Both the position numbers and the translations under genes were made by a program. Shown here in pieces: positions 31,580-40,764 of a stretch of DNA of 64,000 nucleotides. The notes below the pieces were generated by a model, which saw only the letters and a program-made list of their open reading frames with translations, made no database searches and was not told the origin of the DNA. Each line of letters opens with the position of its first letter. The first letter of the stretch is position 1. This DNA is from a virus: positions 20,773 through 84,772 of the IMG/VR virus record IMGVR_UViG_3300001533_001295; one strand, 5' to 3'.

Positions 31580-33890
31580 TCTAACGTTTGGGCAATTAAT
31601 TTTATCTAAAATTTTGCCGCCGGACGTTTATAGGCCGGGGCAATCTATAGATAAAAAATCTATAAATACTATTCTAGAAGACGTAGCTAGAAAGTATCCC
31701 GAACGTTACGAGGACATATCTTTCCAGCTACTTCAGCTAGGTAAAGACAGCGGTATAGCTCAAGGCGGCGCCAGCTTTGATATAGATGATCTTCTAACAC
31801 CTCCGAAGGCTAAAATTAGGAGAGATAAATTAAAAGACAAAATCAAGCTAGTATTAGAGACAGCTCCACCTGAAGCTAGAAATCAGCTGATAGTTGATAT
31901 GCTTCAAAAAGCCAGAGATACTGACGTAGGTGAAGTTCACTCTGAGGCTGAGCAGCTCAAAAATAATTTAGCTATGCAGCTGAAAGGAGCTGGCCGAGGT
32001 AACCCTGTCAATTTAGCTAGATTAATAGCTAGCGATCTAATTTATTCGGACTCAGAAGGAAGTCCTATACCTGTACCTATTCTGCGTAGCTACAGCCAAG
32101 GTTTGACGCCCGGCGAGCATCTCTCCAGTGTGTTTAGTTCTAGGGGAGGTTTGATAGTTACCAAGCTAGGAGTAGGTGAGTCCGGGTATCTATCTAAGAT
32201 GCTATCAGCAGGGGCTCACAGGCTGGCTGTGACCGACGTAGACGCCCCTGAAGATAGGCAGTGGCTAGCTAGCGCTAAAGGCTTGCCTGTAGATACCACT
32301 GACAACGACAACGTAGGATCCCTGCTGGCTTACGATGCAGGCCCTTATAAGAGGAACACGGTACTTACGCCTAAGATACTAGAAGATCTTAAAGATAAAG
32401 GCTACGACCAAATAGCTGTTAGAAGTCCTTTGACGACTACTGAGCCGGAAGGTGGCGTGTACGCTAGAGATGTTGGTTTAGATGAAAACCATAAACTAGT
32501 AGCTGTTGGCTCAATACCAGGAATACTAGCTGCTTCTGCTTTATCTGAGCCTTTAACACAAGGAGCGCTCAGCTGCTTATCAGTTGGTACTTTAGTCAGA
32601 ATGGCGGACAAGTCTGAAAAACCTATTGAAGAAGTTGATATAGGGGAGTGGGTACTGGGCGCAGACGAGTTGGGAAGAGTGTTCCCTACACTTGTCACAA
32701 ATATATGGGATCAAGGCAAGCAGCCGGTATATAAGTACACTTTTTCTAACTTACCCAACTTAGCGCCAGTTGAAGTAGAATGTACCGAAGAGCATGTCGT
32801 ACTTTTATCGGACGGCATGAACAATTCTAAAGAGCCTATCGGTCGTCGCTGCTCTAATAAGACTAACGATATTTGCGCTGTTTACGTAAGTAAAACCGAC
32901 AAAGCTTACAGCGACTGCTGCGCACCGCTTAGCTGCGAGTATGTGGGTGAGCGGCAGTGCTACGACATTGAGGTGTCTAATCCGTCTTCGCTATTCGTGC
33001 TAGCTAGTGGCTTAGTAGTTAGTAACTCGAAGCACGGTGGAGCTACAGCTGGCGGAAACATATCCGGCTTTGCTCTTATAGAGAAGCTAGTTAATACACC
33101 TAAAGAGTTTAGAGAAGCAGCTACTTATGCGTCTAAAGACGGCCAGGTTTCTGCGGTTAAACCTGCGCCGCAAGGTGGTAATTATGTGATTATCAGCGGA
33201 GAGAAGCATTACATACCTGCTTCTGCTAATATAAATGTTAAGCTCGGACAGTCAGTTGAAGCTGGCGACAGACTCAGCTCTGGTCCAATTCACCCGCATT
33301 TAGCTGTCAAGTACAAAGGCTTAGGCGAAGGAGCTCGGCAGGTTACAAGTCAAATCGTTGAATCTATGCGAGATAGCGGTCTTAAAGTTCACCGCAGAAA
33401 TGTCGAGCTTGTAGTCAGAGGGCTTCTCGACCGTGTACGCCTAACGTCTGAATACGGCGATTACGTTCCTGATGACGTAGTGCCTTACAGCCGTATAGAG
33501 AGTTCTTATCAGCCAAGGCATGGGTTTAAACGCCTACCATCTGCTCAAGCAGCCAATAAGTATCTAGAAACTCCTACACTGCATTACACAATTGGAACTA
33601 GAATTACTCCTTCGGTTATAAAGAATTTAAATCGATTTAAGATTGACAAAGTAGACGTACATGATGAACCGCCGCCATTTGAACCAGAAGTGGTCCGTGC
33701 GGTAGATTTATTACAGACGGATCCAGATTGGCTCACTAGGCATTACGGTACAGGACTTCAAAAAGGTTTACTCAAAGCTGTCCATGAAGGCGACGTATCT
33801 TCTACAGATAGTACAAGTTTTGTTCCGGCTAGGGCTAAAGCTGTAGGTTTTGGTGACAATGAGCCTTTTAAGCTAAAACCACAGGTATAA
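31572..33890 (+). CDS. DNA-directed RNA polymerase, C-terminal beta' part, with intein
   Basis: 772 residues including a 151-residue intein. In order: a FGQLILSKILPPDVY block (secondary-channel region), the bridge helix with GLTPGEHLSSVFSSRGGL and GESGYLSKML, then GGVYARD and SIPGILAASALSEPLTQ leading into the trigger helix, which after splicing reads TQGALS-SKHGG (trigger-loop His kept). This completes the beta' missing from gene 7398, nearly 20 kb away. Both are needed for a working enzyme. Confidence 0.9.
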   Translation: MADLTFGQLILSKILPPDVYRPGQSIDKKSINTILEDVARKYPERYEDISFQLLQLGKDSGIAQGGASFDIDDLLTPPKAKIRRDKLKDKIKLVLETAPPEARNQLIVDMLQKARDTDVGEVHSEAEQLKNNLAMQLKGAGRGNPVNLARLIASDLIYSDSEGSPIPVPILRSYSQGLTPGEHLSSVFSSRGGLIVTKLGVGESGYLSKMLSAGAHRLAVTDVDAPEDRQWLASAKGLPVDTTDNDNVGSLLAYDAGPYKRNTVLTPKILEDLKDKGYDQIAVRSPLTTTEPEGGVYARDVGLDENHKLVAVGSIPGILAASALSEPLTQGALSCLSVGTLVRMADKSEKPIEEVDIGEWVLGADELGRVFPTLVTNIWDQGKQPVYKYTFSNLPNLAPVEVECTEEHVVLLSDGMNNSKEPIGRRCSNKTNDICAVYVSKTDKAYSDCCAPLSCEYVGERQCYDIEVSNPSSLFVLASGLVVSNSKHGGATAGGNISGFALIEKLVNTPKEFREAATYASKDGQVSAVKPAPQGGNYVIISGEKHYIPASANINVKLGQSVEAGDRLSSGPIHPHLAVKYKGLGEGARQVTSQIVESMRDSGLKVHRRNVELVVRGLLDRVRLTSEYGDYVPDDVVPYSRIESSYQPRHGFKRLPSAQAANKYLETPTLHYTIGTRITPSVIKNLNRFKIDKVDVHDEPPPFEPEVVRAVDLLQTDPDWLTRHYGTGLQKGLLKAVHEGDVSSTDSTSFVPARAKAVGFGDNEPFKLKPQV
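32574..33026 (+). other. Mini-intein in the RNA polymerase trigger loop
   Basis: 151 residues from CLSVGTLVRM to LASGLVVSN, then Ser+1. Block B: CTEEHVVLLS. No endonuclease domain. Block F/G: CYDIEVSNPSSLFVLASG. Penultimate residue is Ser rather than His. A Cys-rich centre (CSNKTNDIC...DCCAPLSCEY) is unusual for a mini-intein. Confidence 0.9.
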
Positions 33891-33892
33891 AC

Positions 33893-34744
33893 GTGACTTT
33901 AGATTTTCGTAAATCAGCGCTTTATCAAGCCATTAAAATAGCTAGATGCTGGAAAGGCTACGAACCTGTTCCAGGCATGAAAGCCTATGAACCTGGTTCA
34001 TGCCGGCCTAAAGGCAGCAAGCCAGATAAGAAGAAGAAAGAAGTAAGCTCTAAGGCAGCTAACTATTTAATAAAGCTAGCAATAGATACCGCTCAATACG
34101 GTAGTCCGGGTCCTGCAGCTCGCCAGCAAGCTAGCGTACGAGATCCTAGAAGTCTGTCTTATTTAGCGGAGCCGGGGTTTGGCAATTGGATTTACTCTAT
34201 GGGAGGTGCTATCAGGCACTCTATCCCAGGTATAGGTGGTTATCCTCATAAAAGTTTCTACGATCCTAGAACTACTTCATTAAATCACATGGATCCTGAA
34301 ACTAGGCGCATTAGAGATTTACGTAATTCTTATAATAGATTTTGGGCTGGTTTAGGTTATACGTCTTCTAACACAGAGTTAGAGCAGCAGAGGGCTATGG
34401 ACTACATACAAGCTGCTCGCCTAGGGGCTATTCCTAGAACAGCTATATTTGAGGCCGGCGAAGCTAGACCTCTACAAGATCCTAATTTTATAAGTGCTGC
34501 TAAAACAACTCACTCAGCTCCTGTTGCACCTAGGCCAGCTCCAATAGCTGCCGGATCACCGCCTGCGACTTCTAACGTTACTCCTAATGCTTCAACTACC
34601 GCACAGCCGGCACCTACCGCACAGCCGACAAGTAGCCGTCCAGCTGCTCCGGTTGATAACAGTCCAGTGAGGTTTAGAGCAGCGGATGGTATGGGTGTAG
34701 AAGAAGCTTTAAATAACGTAAGAAGATCTCATTCAAGGAACTAA
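33893..34744 (+). CDS. Conserved phage-type protein, Cys/Gly motif at front
   Basis: 283 residues from GTG. The front carries CWKGYEPVPGMKAYEPGSC near residues 19-37, a motif I associate with phage proteins of unknown function, then a basic stretch. The C-terminal third is Pro/Ala/Thr-rich and probably disordered. Starts two bases after the polymerase stop. Likely a virion protein. Confidence 0.55.
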   Translation: MTLDFRKSALYQAIKIARCWKGYEPVPGMKAYEPGSCRPKGSKPDKKKKEVSSKAANYLIKLAIDTAQYGSPGPAARQQASVRDPRSLSYLAEPGFGNWIYSMGGAIRHSIPGIGGYPHKSFYDPRTTSLNHMDPETRRIRDLRNSYNRFWAGLGYTSSNTELEQQRAMDYIQAARLGAIPRTAIFEAGEARPLQDPNFISAAKTTHSAPVAPRPAPIAAGSPPATSNVTPNASTTAQPAPTAQPTSSRPAAPVDNSPVRFRAADGMGVEEALNNVRRSHSRN

Positions 34745-34758
34745 GTTAGGTAAAATTA

Positions 34759-37170
34759 ATGTCTACAGAATTAAATAAGATACTCACTCACGTTAAGCAT
34801 GCGTTCGATAAGACCAATAATGTTATTGGCTCTGAGCATAGGCGTATAACAGCCGCTAGAGATTATTTAAAGCGGGCAGACTACGTTGCTAACCGCATGA
34901 ATAACTTTGAGCGGGCTTTTGGTGCTGTAGCTTATACCTATCTACAGGAAAAAGCTCCCGGTCTATTGCCGTATGTAGTCGGCTTTCAGCTGCTAGATAA
35001 GGATGAAGACGGCGAGCGCGGTGCCGGTGTGTTTATTGCTAAGATCAGCGATAAGATAATCGACGTGCCTATGTTCTTTATAAATAATGAACTAAAAGGC
35101 CACGTCTTGATGCGTCTCAGGCACCCGAATTTGTTCTTGCCTTTACGCGAGTCATTTGTTGACTATTTATTTTCTCGGATGCCTCAAGATTTAGGCGATC
35201 CCAGCTCACTTTCTTTAAGTGAACTTCCCAACTCAGCTCAGCCCGACATGCAGGTCTTTGATCCGGTACACATGCTCAAGCAGAGCAGTGTTGCCGAGTA
35301 CTTAGAGCCTTGGGCTAGAAGTGTTGATGCGTTCGAGACATTAAGTATGTACTCACCTAACCCTATTACTAGGGAAGTGTTTGACGCTGTACGTACCAAG
35401 AAGGCTAGCCGCATGATTGTGGACCTTCAAGACGTATTTATGCAGCATCCTGTGTTGTTTAAGGCAGCTAAAGTATTAGCTTTAGAGTTCCCTGGCTTTG
35501 CTGCCAAGATGAACAAGGGCTACGGAGATACTTGGGTAGCTGATATCGAGCGAGAGTTCGAGCTTCGTAAAGAAGCGGCTAACTGCTTAAAACTCTACGA
35601 AGCTGAAGGCGAGCTTAGATTAACCGGCACGGCTAAAACAGCTTCTGTGTCTGTCTATACCAGTGTTCCGCCATTTACTGATCCTGACGAGGCCGATCAT
35701 ATTCGCGGCGAGATCAGGAAGTGGGGCTGCTACATTGATGACAAACGAGCTGAAGATCAGACTTCCATGTTCCTAGACTCGACCGTAGCTCGAGTTATAG
35801 AGTCGGACATGGATCTTGAGAGTCCGTCGTTTGCAGGCAGCTACGATGTCTTAATGCGTGACGGTAAGTATAAGTCGGTGATGATTGTTCCAGGTCCTAG
35901 AGTTGTTGGACTTGATAACCGTATCGATTTAATCGTAGATGCTTCATCTAAGAAAGCTGCGCTGGTCAGCCGTAACGACTACGTAGCTAAGACCGTCAAG
36001 AGCGGAACTAATACCGAACCTAGGCTCGCCTGGAATGAGACGTTTAAGAAGCTCTCCTCTAGGGTATCTGCTGGTATCGGCGTGTTCATTAGCCCAGCGG
36101 GTCAGGCTTCTGTGCCTGTGAGCTTACGTAATAAAGTAAGTAAAGACTCGTGGGATGCTTACGATTCAGCTTATAAGTTATTCAGCGACTTTTCAGGTGC
36201 CAGCACGCATGGAACTCCTGACGTAGACTTCAACGGCATTAATAAGGTTCGTATCTACGACACAGAGAATGCTAACGCTGAAATCTTTGTCCGCAAAGAT
36301 GAGCTGGTAGTCCCAAGTAACGCTAAGTTCATTAAGTTCTCCGATTCGGACAGCATGAGCTCTGATGATAAGTTACCTGTCCAGCAGACAGCCAGCTTGT
36401 CGTTCCAAGAATTAGTCAATATGTCTAACGTTAAATTGACTAAACATTCCAGTGACCGCTATGTACTCAACGGCGCTAATTGTACGGCGTCTCAGGTCAG
36501 AAACTATTTAGTGTTCCAGGCTCACCTGGATAAGACTTCCGCTGAGTACATGTTAGACCAAGATATAGGTACCAAGTACTACGTAGTATCTAAGCCCGGC
36601 CAAGACATCACTATTGATCATTTAAATAAAACGGCTCAGTTTGATGAGCCGACTTTACCTTTCCCCGATATGCGTAATACGCAGCCCGGTCCTACCGGAA
36701 ACTACGCTGTAACCAACCTGCCGGATGAAGAAGAAGTCAGAGGTGACTTCAATCCTACGCGCCAACCTATGCGTGAAGGAGAGACGCCTGAAGAGCGTCT
36801 GGGTCTAGACTTAGCTTCAGCTGGCGGAATGCCTGCTATGGGTCAAGACGGCGGCGTAGATGACGGTCTGTTCGATGTCTCGGGCCTTACAGCTTTACTT
36901 AAAGCAACAAGAATTGACTCGCAGCTTAGGACAGTGTCTAAAACTTTAATCAACGCGATCGATCAGCTAGGGCAAGTTATATTCTTGTTCTACGCAAACC
37001 CAGACGCGTTCCAAGATTATTACGGTGAGACAGAGATGTCTGACCTAGAAGATGCGCTCATTAGTAATTTCGAATCACTCGGTGATTTGTTTATATCGCT
37101 AACAAGGCGCTCAGCCGAACCTGACCCACTATTAGATATATCCACTCTTAAAGCTGAGAACTTTATATGA
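34759..37170 (+). CDS. Large virion-type protein
   Basis: 803 residues, no enzyme motif recognised. The first 290 residues look alpha/beta and globular, the middle contains repeated KTAS/HLNKTAQ junctions, and an acidic Pro/Gly linker (near 630-700) precedes a C-terminal helical domain. Size and surroundings suggest a major internal or tail-associated structural protein. The stop overlaps the next ATG (ATGA). Confidence 0.6.
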   Translation: MSTELNKILTHVKHAFDKTNNVIGSEHRRITAARDYLKRADYVANRMNNFERAFGAVAYTYLQEKAPGLLPYVVGFQLLDKDEDGERGAGVFIAKISDKIIDVPMFFINNELKGHVLMRLRHPNLFLPLRESFVDYLFSRMPQDLGDPSSLSLSELPNSAQPDMQVFDPVHMLKQSSVAEYLEPWARSVDAFETLSMYSPNPITREVFDAVRTKKASRMIVDLQDVFMQHPVLFKAAKVLALEFPGFAAKMNKGYGDTWVADIEREFELRKEAANCLKLYEAEGELRLTGTAKTASVSVYTSVPPFTDPDEADHIRGEIRKWGCYIDDKRAEDQTSMFLDSTVARVIESDMDLESPSFAGSYDVLMRDGKYKSVMIVPGPRVVGLDNRIDLIVDASSKKAALVSRNDYVAKTVKSGTNTEPRLAWNETFKKLSSRVSAGIGVFISPAGQASVPVSLRNKVSKDSWDAYDSAYKLFSDFSGASTHGTPDVDFNGINKVRIYDTENANAEIFVRKDELVVPSNAKFIKFSDSDSMSSDDKLPVQQTASLSFQELVNMSNVKLTKHSSDRYVLNGANCTASQVRNYLVFQAHLDKTSAEYMLDQDIGTKYYVVSKPGQDITIDHLNKTAQFDEPTLPFPDMRNTQPGPTGNYAVTNLPDEEEVRGDFNPTRQPMREGETPEERLGLDLASAGGMPAMGQDGGVDDGLFDVSGLTALLKATRIDSQLRTVSKTLINAIDQLGQVIFLFYANPDAFQDYYGETEMSDLEDALISNFESLGDLFISLTRRSAEPDPLLDISTLKAENFI

Positions 37171-37553
37171 CCGCGTTTGATCCATACACGTATCAACCTG
37201 GAGATGCCTGGACTTCTACCGAGTTCTTCGGCCGGGCTCTAACTTTGCCTAGAGTTACAGCCACGTTCTCAGCTGGTGGCCAGACTACTACTCCTAGTTA
37301 CTTTGAGTTTAGAGACGGCCGCATTCAAGACAGGCCTGGTGTTAGCGTTTATATACGTAAAGTTGGTTCTGGAGCTATCTCTATTACATTAGAAGACTCC
37401 AGAGATAACGGCGTTAACTGGGTTACAGTTAAGACGTACAACAACGAAGGTATCGATGAGATTGAAGTCGATACTCCAAGAATGCTTAGGCTTAAGTGTA
37501 TCTCTTTAGGTGCTTCTACTACGGCTGAAGTTAAACTAAGTCAGGCGATGTGA
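37167..37553 (+). CDS. Small beta-sandwich-like virion protein
   Basis: 128 residues with regular strand alternation (RPGVSVYIRKVGSGAISITL) and few helices, as in phage decoration or tail-accessory proteins. Overlaps both neighbours. Function not assigned. Confidence 0.55.
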   Translation: MTAFDPYTYQPGDAWTSTEFFGRALTLPRVTATFSAGGQTTTPSYFEFRDGRIQDRPGVSVYIRKVGSGAISITLEDSRDNGVNWVTVKTYNNEGIDEIEVDTPRMLRLKCISLGASTTAEVKLSQAM

Positions 37554-37771
37554 TGCCAAACACAATTAAACACCCAGACCACCCTATATGGTCTGTAATT
37601 AGGCTCGCAGTAGTTAACGTGTCCGTCCTGGTGGCTGTCTATATGCTGTCAGGAAGCGACAACCGCGATCTTTGGGTTATACTAGCTGCGCTAGGCGCAT
37701 CCGGTGTTACCGAGTTTTTAACGTTCAAACAAATTCAGAAAGTAGATCGAGAGAACTTAGATAATAAGTGA
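37553..37771 (+). CDS. Two-span holin-like membrane protein
   Basis: 72 residues from the ATG that overlaps the previous TGA. Hydrophobic segments near 15-34 and 42-58 with a charged, Lys/Glu-rich tail, a common holin layout. No endolysin was found nearby, so holin remains a guess. A terminator follows 30 bases after the stop. Confidence 0.55.
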   Translation: MPNTIKHPDHPIWSVIRLAVVNVSVLVAVYMLSGSDNRDLWVILAALGASGVTEFLTFKQIQKVDRENLDNK

Positions 37772-37802
37772 TCTTGTTTACTTACTGACCGGACTGAACT
37801 TC

Positions 37803-37827
37803 AGCGCTCGAAAGAGCGCTTTTTTTA
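37803..37827 (+). terminator. Intrinsic terminator
   Basis: Stem AGCGCTC / GAGCGCT with a stable GAAA tetraloop, followed by seven Ts. Closes the unit 30736-37771. Confidence 0.9.
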
Positions 37828-37837
37828 TGGAGAGTTT

Positions 37838-38293
37838 ATGTCTTGGTTTGATTTATTTTATGACGACCGCAAACTACTAAAACTAAAAGCTTTCATCAAA
37901 TTTGCCAATCAGCTAGGCGATTTATCTACCTGCAAGCGACGCCGCGTAGGGGCTATTATATTTCCTGAAGACTTTACCGAAGTGCTAGCCATAGGCTACA
38001 ACGGACCTCCTAGCGGTATAGCTAATAATTCGTGTAAAGATATATCAGCAAGATGTGGCTGCGTACATGCTGAGGCAAATGCCATAGTCAAGCTGCAGAC
38101 ACATAAAGAAAATCTAGTAATATACAGCACCGTAACCCCATGCGAGCACTGTGCCGGTTTAATTATCAACACCAAGAAGATCAAATACTGTTTGTACTCT
38201 GTGCAGTACAGTAATGATGAAGGCCTGGACAAACTTCTCAAGGCGGGTATCGAAACCAGAAAGCTGACAGAGATTATTGATGACTTCTCATGA
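37838..38293 (+). CDS. dCMP deaminase
   Basis: 151 residues. Zinc-dependent cytidine/dCMP deaminase fold: HAEANA near residue 77 supplies the zinc His and catalytic Glu, and TPCEHC near 100-105 the two zinc cysteines; NGPPSG is typical of the dCMP group. It makes dUMP for dTMP synthesis and so complements the ribonucleotide reductase. First gene after a terminator; its end overlaps the next gene. Confidence 0.92.
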   Translation: MSWFDLFYDDRKLLKLKAFIKFANQLGDLSTCKRRRVGAIIFPEDFTEVLAIGYNGPPSGIANNSCKDISARCGCVHAEANAIVKLQTHKENLVIYSTVTPCEHCAGLIINTKKIKYCLYSVQYSNDEGLDKLLKAGIETRKLTEIIDDFS

Positions 38294-38843
38294 CGAAAAA
38301 TTTTATAAATTAAAAGAAGTAGCAATCGTACTTAAACACGTATGTAGCCTCATTAATACTGAGAACTTATTAGTCATCCCTAGCCTGACAGGTAGATATT
38401 TTTATAGAGTAGAAGATAATATTTTCGACTTAATTAATTCAACGAATAAATTATACGAAAGTAGTCGTAGTAATTATAGTAATTTTTTTATACCGGTAAA
38501 AGCTACTTCTTTAGCTGCAGAAGACCTAGATTTGGACTTAGTAGAACTAGGTTTAATTTTAGCCGAGTATCAAAAACTAAGCGTAAAGTTATCAGATAAA
38601 GAACACGCATTGGTTAGACTCCTGAAAACTCTCAGAAAGTATTTAGGATCTTATACCGATATAATTTTGTATGTTTTAAATGAAACGCAGTTTATAGTTT
38701 TTGACCACTCAACTAAACTTAGTATTAATTTATCTAACAATTTTAAGATAGAGCTATCAGATAATAACTATTATTTAATAAGAAATAAATTTCCTTCAGT
38801 AATAGTTGACGCAGAAGATATGTTTATTAAACCACATTTTTGA
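38280..38843 (+). CDS. Unknown AT-rich protein
   Basis: 187 residues from ATG 38280 (overlaps the deaminase stop). Helical, Leu/Lys/Asn-rich, no membrane span, AT-rich like genes 444-3345. Not recognised. Confidence 0.55.
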   Translation: MTSHDEKFYKLKEVAIVLKHVCSLINTENLLVIPSLTGRYFYRVEDNIFDLINSTNKLYESSRSNYSNFFIPVKATSLAAEDLDLDLVELGLILAEYQKLSVKLSDKEHALVRLLKTLRKYLGSYTDIILYVLNETQFIVFDHSTKLSINLSNNFKIELSDNNYYLIRNKFPSVIVDAEDMFIKPHF

Positions 38844-38874
38844 GCACTTGCTTTTTATTGATTAAGCCCAGCCC

Positions 38875-39225
38875 ATGTATGAGTACGAAGCCATTATCTA
38901 CAACGTCGTCGACGGAGACACGTTAGATCTGACTGTAGATCTTGGTTTTGGTGTGCAGTTCTCACACAGGTTCAGGTTGCTTGATGTAGATTGTCCTGAG
39001 ATCAACAGAGGCCCGTTAGATCAAAGAGAGTTAGGTCTGAGGGCTAAAAAATATGTCGAAGACTTAGTTGAGCTTAACAACAAACTTTGCCTAGTGAGAA
39101 CACATAAGCGCAAAGGTAAGTTCGGCAGGTATTTAGCTAACATTTACTTTGAGCACAACGACTACGACCTATCTTTGTCTGAGTTGTTAATAAAAGAAGG
39201 CCACGGAGTTCCTTACGGTAAGTAG
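38875..39225 (+). CDS. Thermonuclease (micrococcal nuclease-like) protein
   Basis: 116 residues: VVDGDTLDL, FRLLDVDCPEI and KGKFGRYLANI match the strand, Asp/Arg and Arg of the staphylococcal nuclease fold, a Ca-dependent nuclease of DNA and RNA. No signal peptide, so it probably acts in the infected cell, for instance in host DNA breakdown. Confidence 0.85.
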   Translation: MYEYEAIIYNVVDGDTLDLTVDLGFGVQFSHRFRLLDVDCPEINRGPLDQRELGLRAKKYVEDLVELNNKLCLVRTHKRKGKFGRYLANIYFEHNDYDLSLSELLIKEGHGVPYGK

Positions 39226-39233
39226 AGGTAAAC

Positions 39234-39497
39234 ATGAAAATTGATGACGCTTTGATTCAAGACCTAGTTAACAATCGTCTGACGGGTCAACAAGAACAAG
39301 AGCTTTTTAAAGCTATCCTAAAAGATGAGAAGCTTAAGGATAAGCTAATAAAAATGCTAAGTGAAAATAATAAGATGGCCTGCGCACCAAAGGAGCCGAC
39401 TAGCTTTTCGTCGCTCTCTAAAAGCGGCAAACCTATGACACACATTTCTGAGACGATTACAAAAAGGCAACGAGCTAAGCTCGGTAAAACGTCTTAA
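39234..39497 (+). CDS. Unknown small helical protein
   Basis: 87 residues; helical front (QDLVNNRLTGQQEQELFKAI) and basic tail. Starts eight bases after the nuclease stop. Its stop codon lies inside the promoter-like repeat element that precedes the lipoprotein gene. Confidence 0.55.
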   Translation: MKIDDALIQDLVNNRLTGQQEQELFKAILKDEKLKDKLIKMLSENNKMACAPKEPTSFSSLSKSGKPMTHISETITKRQRAKLGKTS

Positions 39498-39530
39498 TTA
39501 TTAGCGTTTTTGCGCTATATGTAGATGTAG
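39494..39530 (+). promoter_or_regulatory. Promoter-like repeated element, copy A
   Basis: TTAATTATTAGCG, then TTTTTGCGCTATATG and TAGATGTAG. Nearly identical to 40143-40179 and partly matched at 47312-47345. A TATAT-type -10 can be read. Shared placement before short secreted-protein units suggests a common promoter. Confidence 0.5.
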
Positions 39531-39550
39531 CCAATTAGGCTACACAAACG

Positions 39551-39589
39551 GAGCCCCGTAGATTTGTGATTGGTCTACGGGGCTCTTTT
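39551..39589 (+). terminator. Intrinsic terminator / leader hairpin
   Basis: Perfect 12-bp stem GAGCCCCGTAGA / TCTACGGGGCTC around an 11-base loop, then TTTT. It lies between promoter-like element A and the lipoprotein gene, so it may act as an attenuator. Confidence 0.85.
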
Positions 39590-39620
39590 CAATCACACTT
39601 CAATCACTAGGAGATCTGAT

Positions 39621-40079
39621 ATGACGACTAAAATATTACTGTCGATCATTAGTTTGTTACTCTTCGTCGTCGGCTGCAAAACTGACTACAGCGATTTAGA
39701 GACTCGCCCCCAGACAAGTCTCCAAGTCTCATTCGTCACCAATAAAGAAGGGATCGAAATGGAGAATATGGTGATTCTCCGCTACGGGCACCGAGAAAAA
39801 CTCGTAGACAAGTCAAAGAACTTTAAGACATGGGACGACCTTTTCCCTTTCTACTTGAAGCAGGCTTTAGAAGAGGCTGCCCTAGAATACCAAGTTACCC
39901 ACTTGGAGATCGACGCCAATACAGTTGGCGTAAGGGTTAACCTTTGGATCAAAAACGCACTGCAGGACGTATTTGGCGTCCAAGAAGTCAAAGAAGTTCC
40001 TTACGAGCGCCGCTGGCCTGTGAGAATGTCAGATATTGAAGGCGTTCGGTGGCAACCTTCAACGAAATTGCCGTACTGA
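39621..40079 (+). CDS. Predicted lipoprotein A
   Basis: 152 residues from ATG 39621 (AGGAG 8 bases upstream). Signal peptide with lipobox LFVVGC at 15-20; the mature part is mixed alpha/beta and unrecognised. It should be lipid-anchored in the envelope. In phages such lipoproteins can block superinfection; that is only a possibility. The gene has GC content and codon choice closer to its neighbour at 40263 than to the genes before it. Confidence 0.65.
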   Translation: MTTKILLSIISLLLFVVGCKTDYSDLETRPQTSLQVSFVTNKEGIEMENMVILRYGHREKLVDKSKNFKTWDDLFPFYLKQALEEAALEYQVTHLEIDANTVGVRVNLWIKNALQDVFGVQEVKEVPYERRWPVRMSDIEGVRWQPSTKLPY

Positions 40080-40083
40080 CCTG

Positions 40084-40126
40084 AAAAACCCTGATTACGT
40101 TTTACGTGTAATTGGGGTTTTTTTTA
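40084..40126 (+). terminator. Intrinsic terminator, copy 1 of 2
   Basis: Inverted repeat of AAAACCC-TG-ATTAC against GTAAT-TG-GGGTTTT, then a T-run. Nearly the same sequence follows gene 40263, so the lipoprotein cassettes share both start and end signals. Confidence 0.8.
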
Positions 40127-40142
40127 GCTCTTATAACTTAGC

Positions 40143-40179
40143 TTAATTATTAGCATTTTTGCGCTATATATAGGTGTAG
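40143..40179 (+). promoter_or_regulatory. Promoter-like repeated element, copy B
   Basis: TTAATTATTAGCA, then TTTTTGCGCTATATA and TAGGTGTAG; differs from copy A at only three positions. About 83 bases before lipoprotein B. Confidence 0.5.
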
Positions 40180-40262
40180 TACTAGCTGCCCGTAGTACTT
40201 CACATACTCAACACGTTGTTGTGTATGTAATCAAATGGGCAGTGTCTTAAAGGAGACATATT

Positions 40263-40658
40263 ATGACTTACAACAAATCCCTAATGGTCTTGGTTTTGGT
40301 TGTTGGATCCTCACTCGTTGGCTGTGATAACGCGGCCAAGGAATTGACCGCAACTTTAAGCAGCTCCGTGGTCACGACGGGTGATAAACTTATAAGCCGA
40401 GAGGATCAGGCCTTGGCGGCTGGCGAAGCCGTCATAAAGGGACTCTTGGGGGGCCATCCGAACGAAGCCCAACACCATCTGTTGGAGCGGGCTTTAAGGC
40501 CCGTGCTCGAGAATCAAATCGCCAACGAGTCAAACCTTTTCGGAGGCTCACTCTATGATAATAGTTTGAGACTCCAGCAGCGGATTTTAAAGTTGGTTAG
40601 GTCTACGGACCTAATCGACCAGCTCAAAAAGCTGGCGGACGAGCCAGCTGCTGAGTAG
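40263..40658 (+). CDS. Predicted lipoprotein B
   Basis: 131 residues. Signal peptide with lipobox SLVGC (Cys near residue 21) and an all-helical mature part. Same cassette layout as lipoprotein A: element B before, a matching terminator after, though the proteins do not look alike. Preceded by AAAGGAG. Confidence 0.68.
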   Translation: MTYNKSLMVLVLVVGSSLVGCDNAAKELTATLSSSVVTTGDKLISREDQALAAGEAVIKGLLGGHPNEAQHHLLERALRPVLENQIANESNLFGGSLYDNSLRLQQRILKLVRSTDLIDQLKKLADEPAAE

Positions 40659-40662
40659 CGAT

Positions 40663-40706
40663 AAAAACCCTGATTACACTTTACGTGTAATTGGGGTTTT
40701 TTTTAG
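40663..40706 (+). terminator. Intrinsic terminator, copy 2 of 2
   Basis: ATTACAC / GTGTAAT plus outer AAAAACCC / GGGGTTTTT pairs, then a T-run. Near copy of 40084-40126. Confidence 0.85.
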
Positions 40707-40764
40707 CCCTCACAACTTTACGCTAAACTAATCTTGCAGGACAAACTCTAACAAAAGAGAAAAA

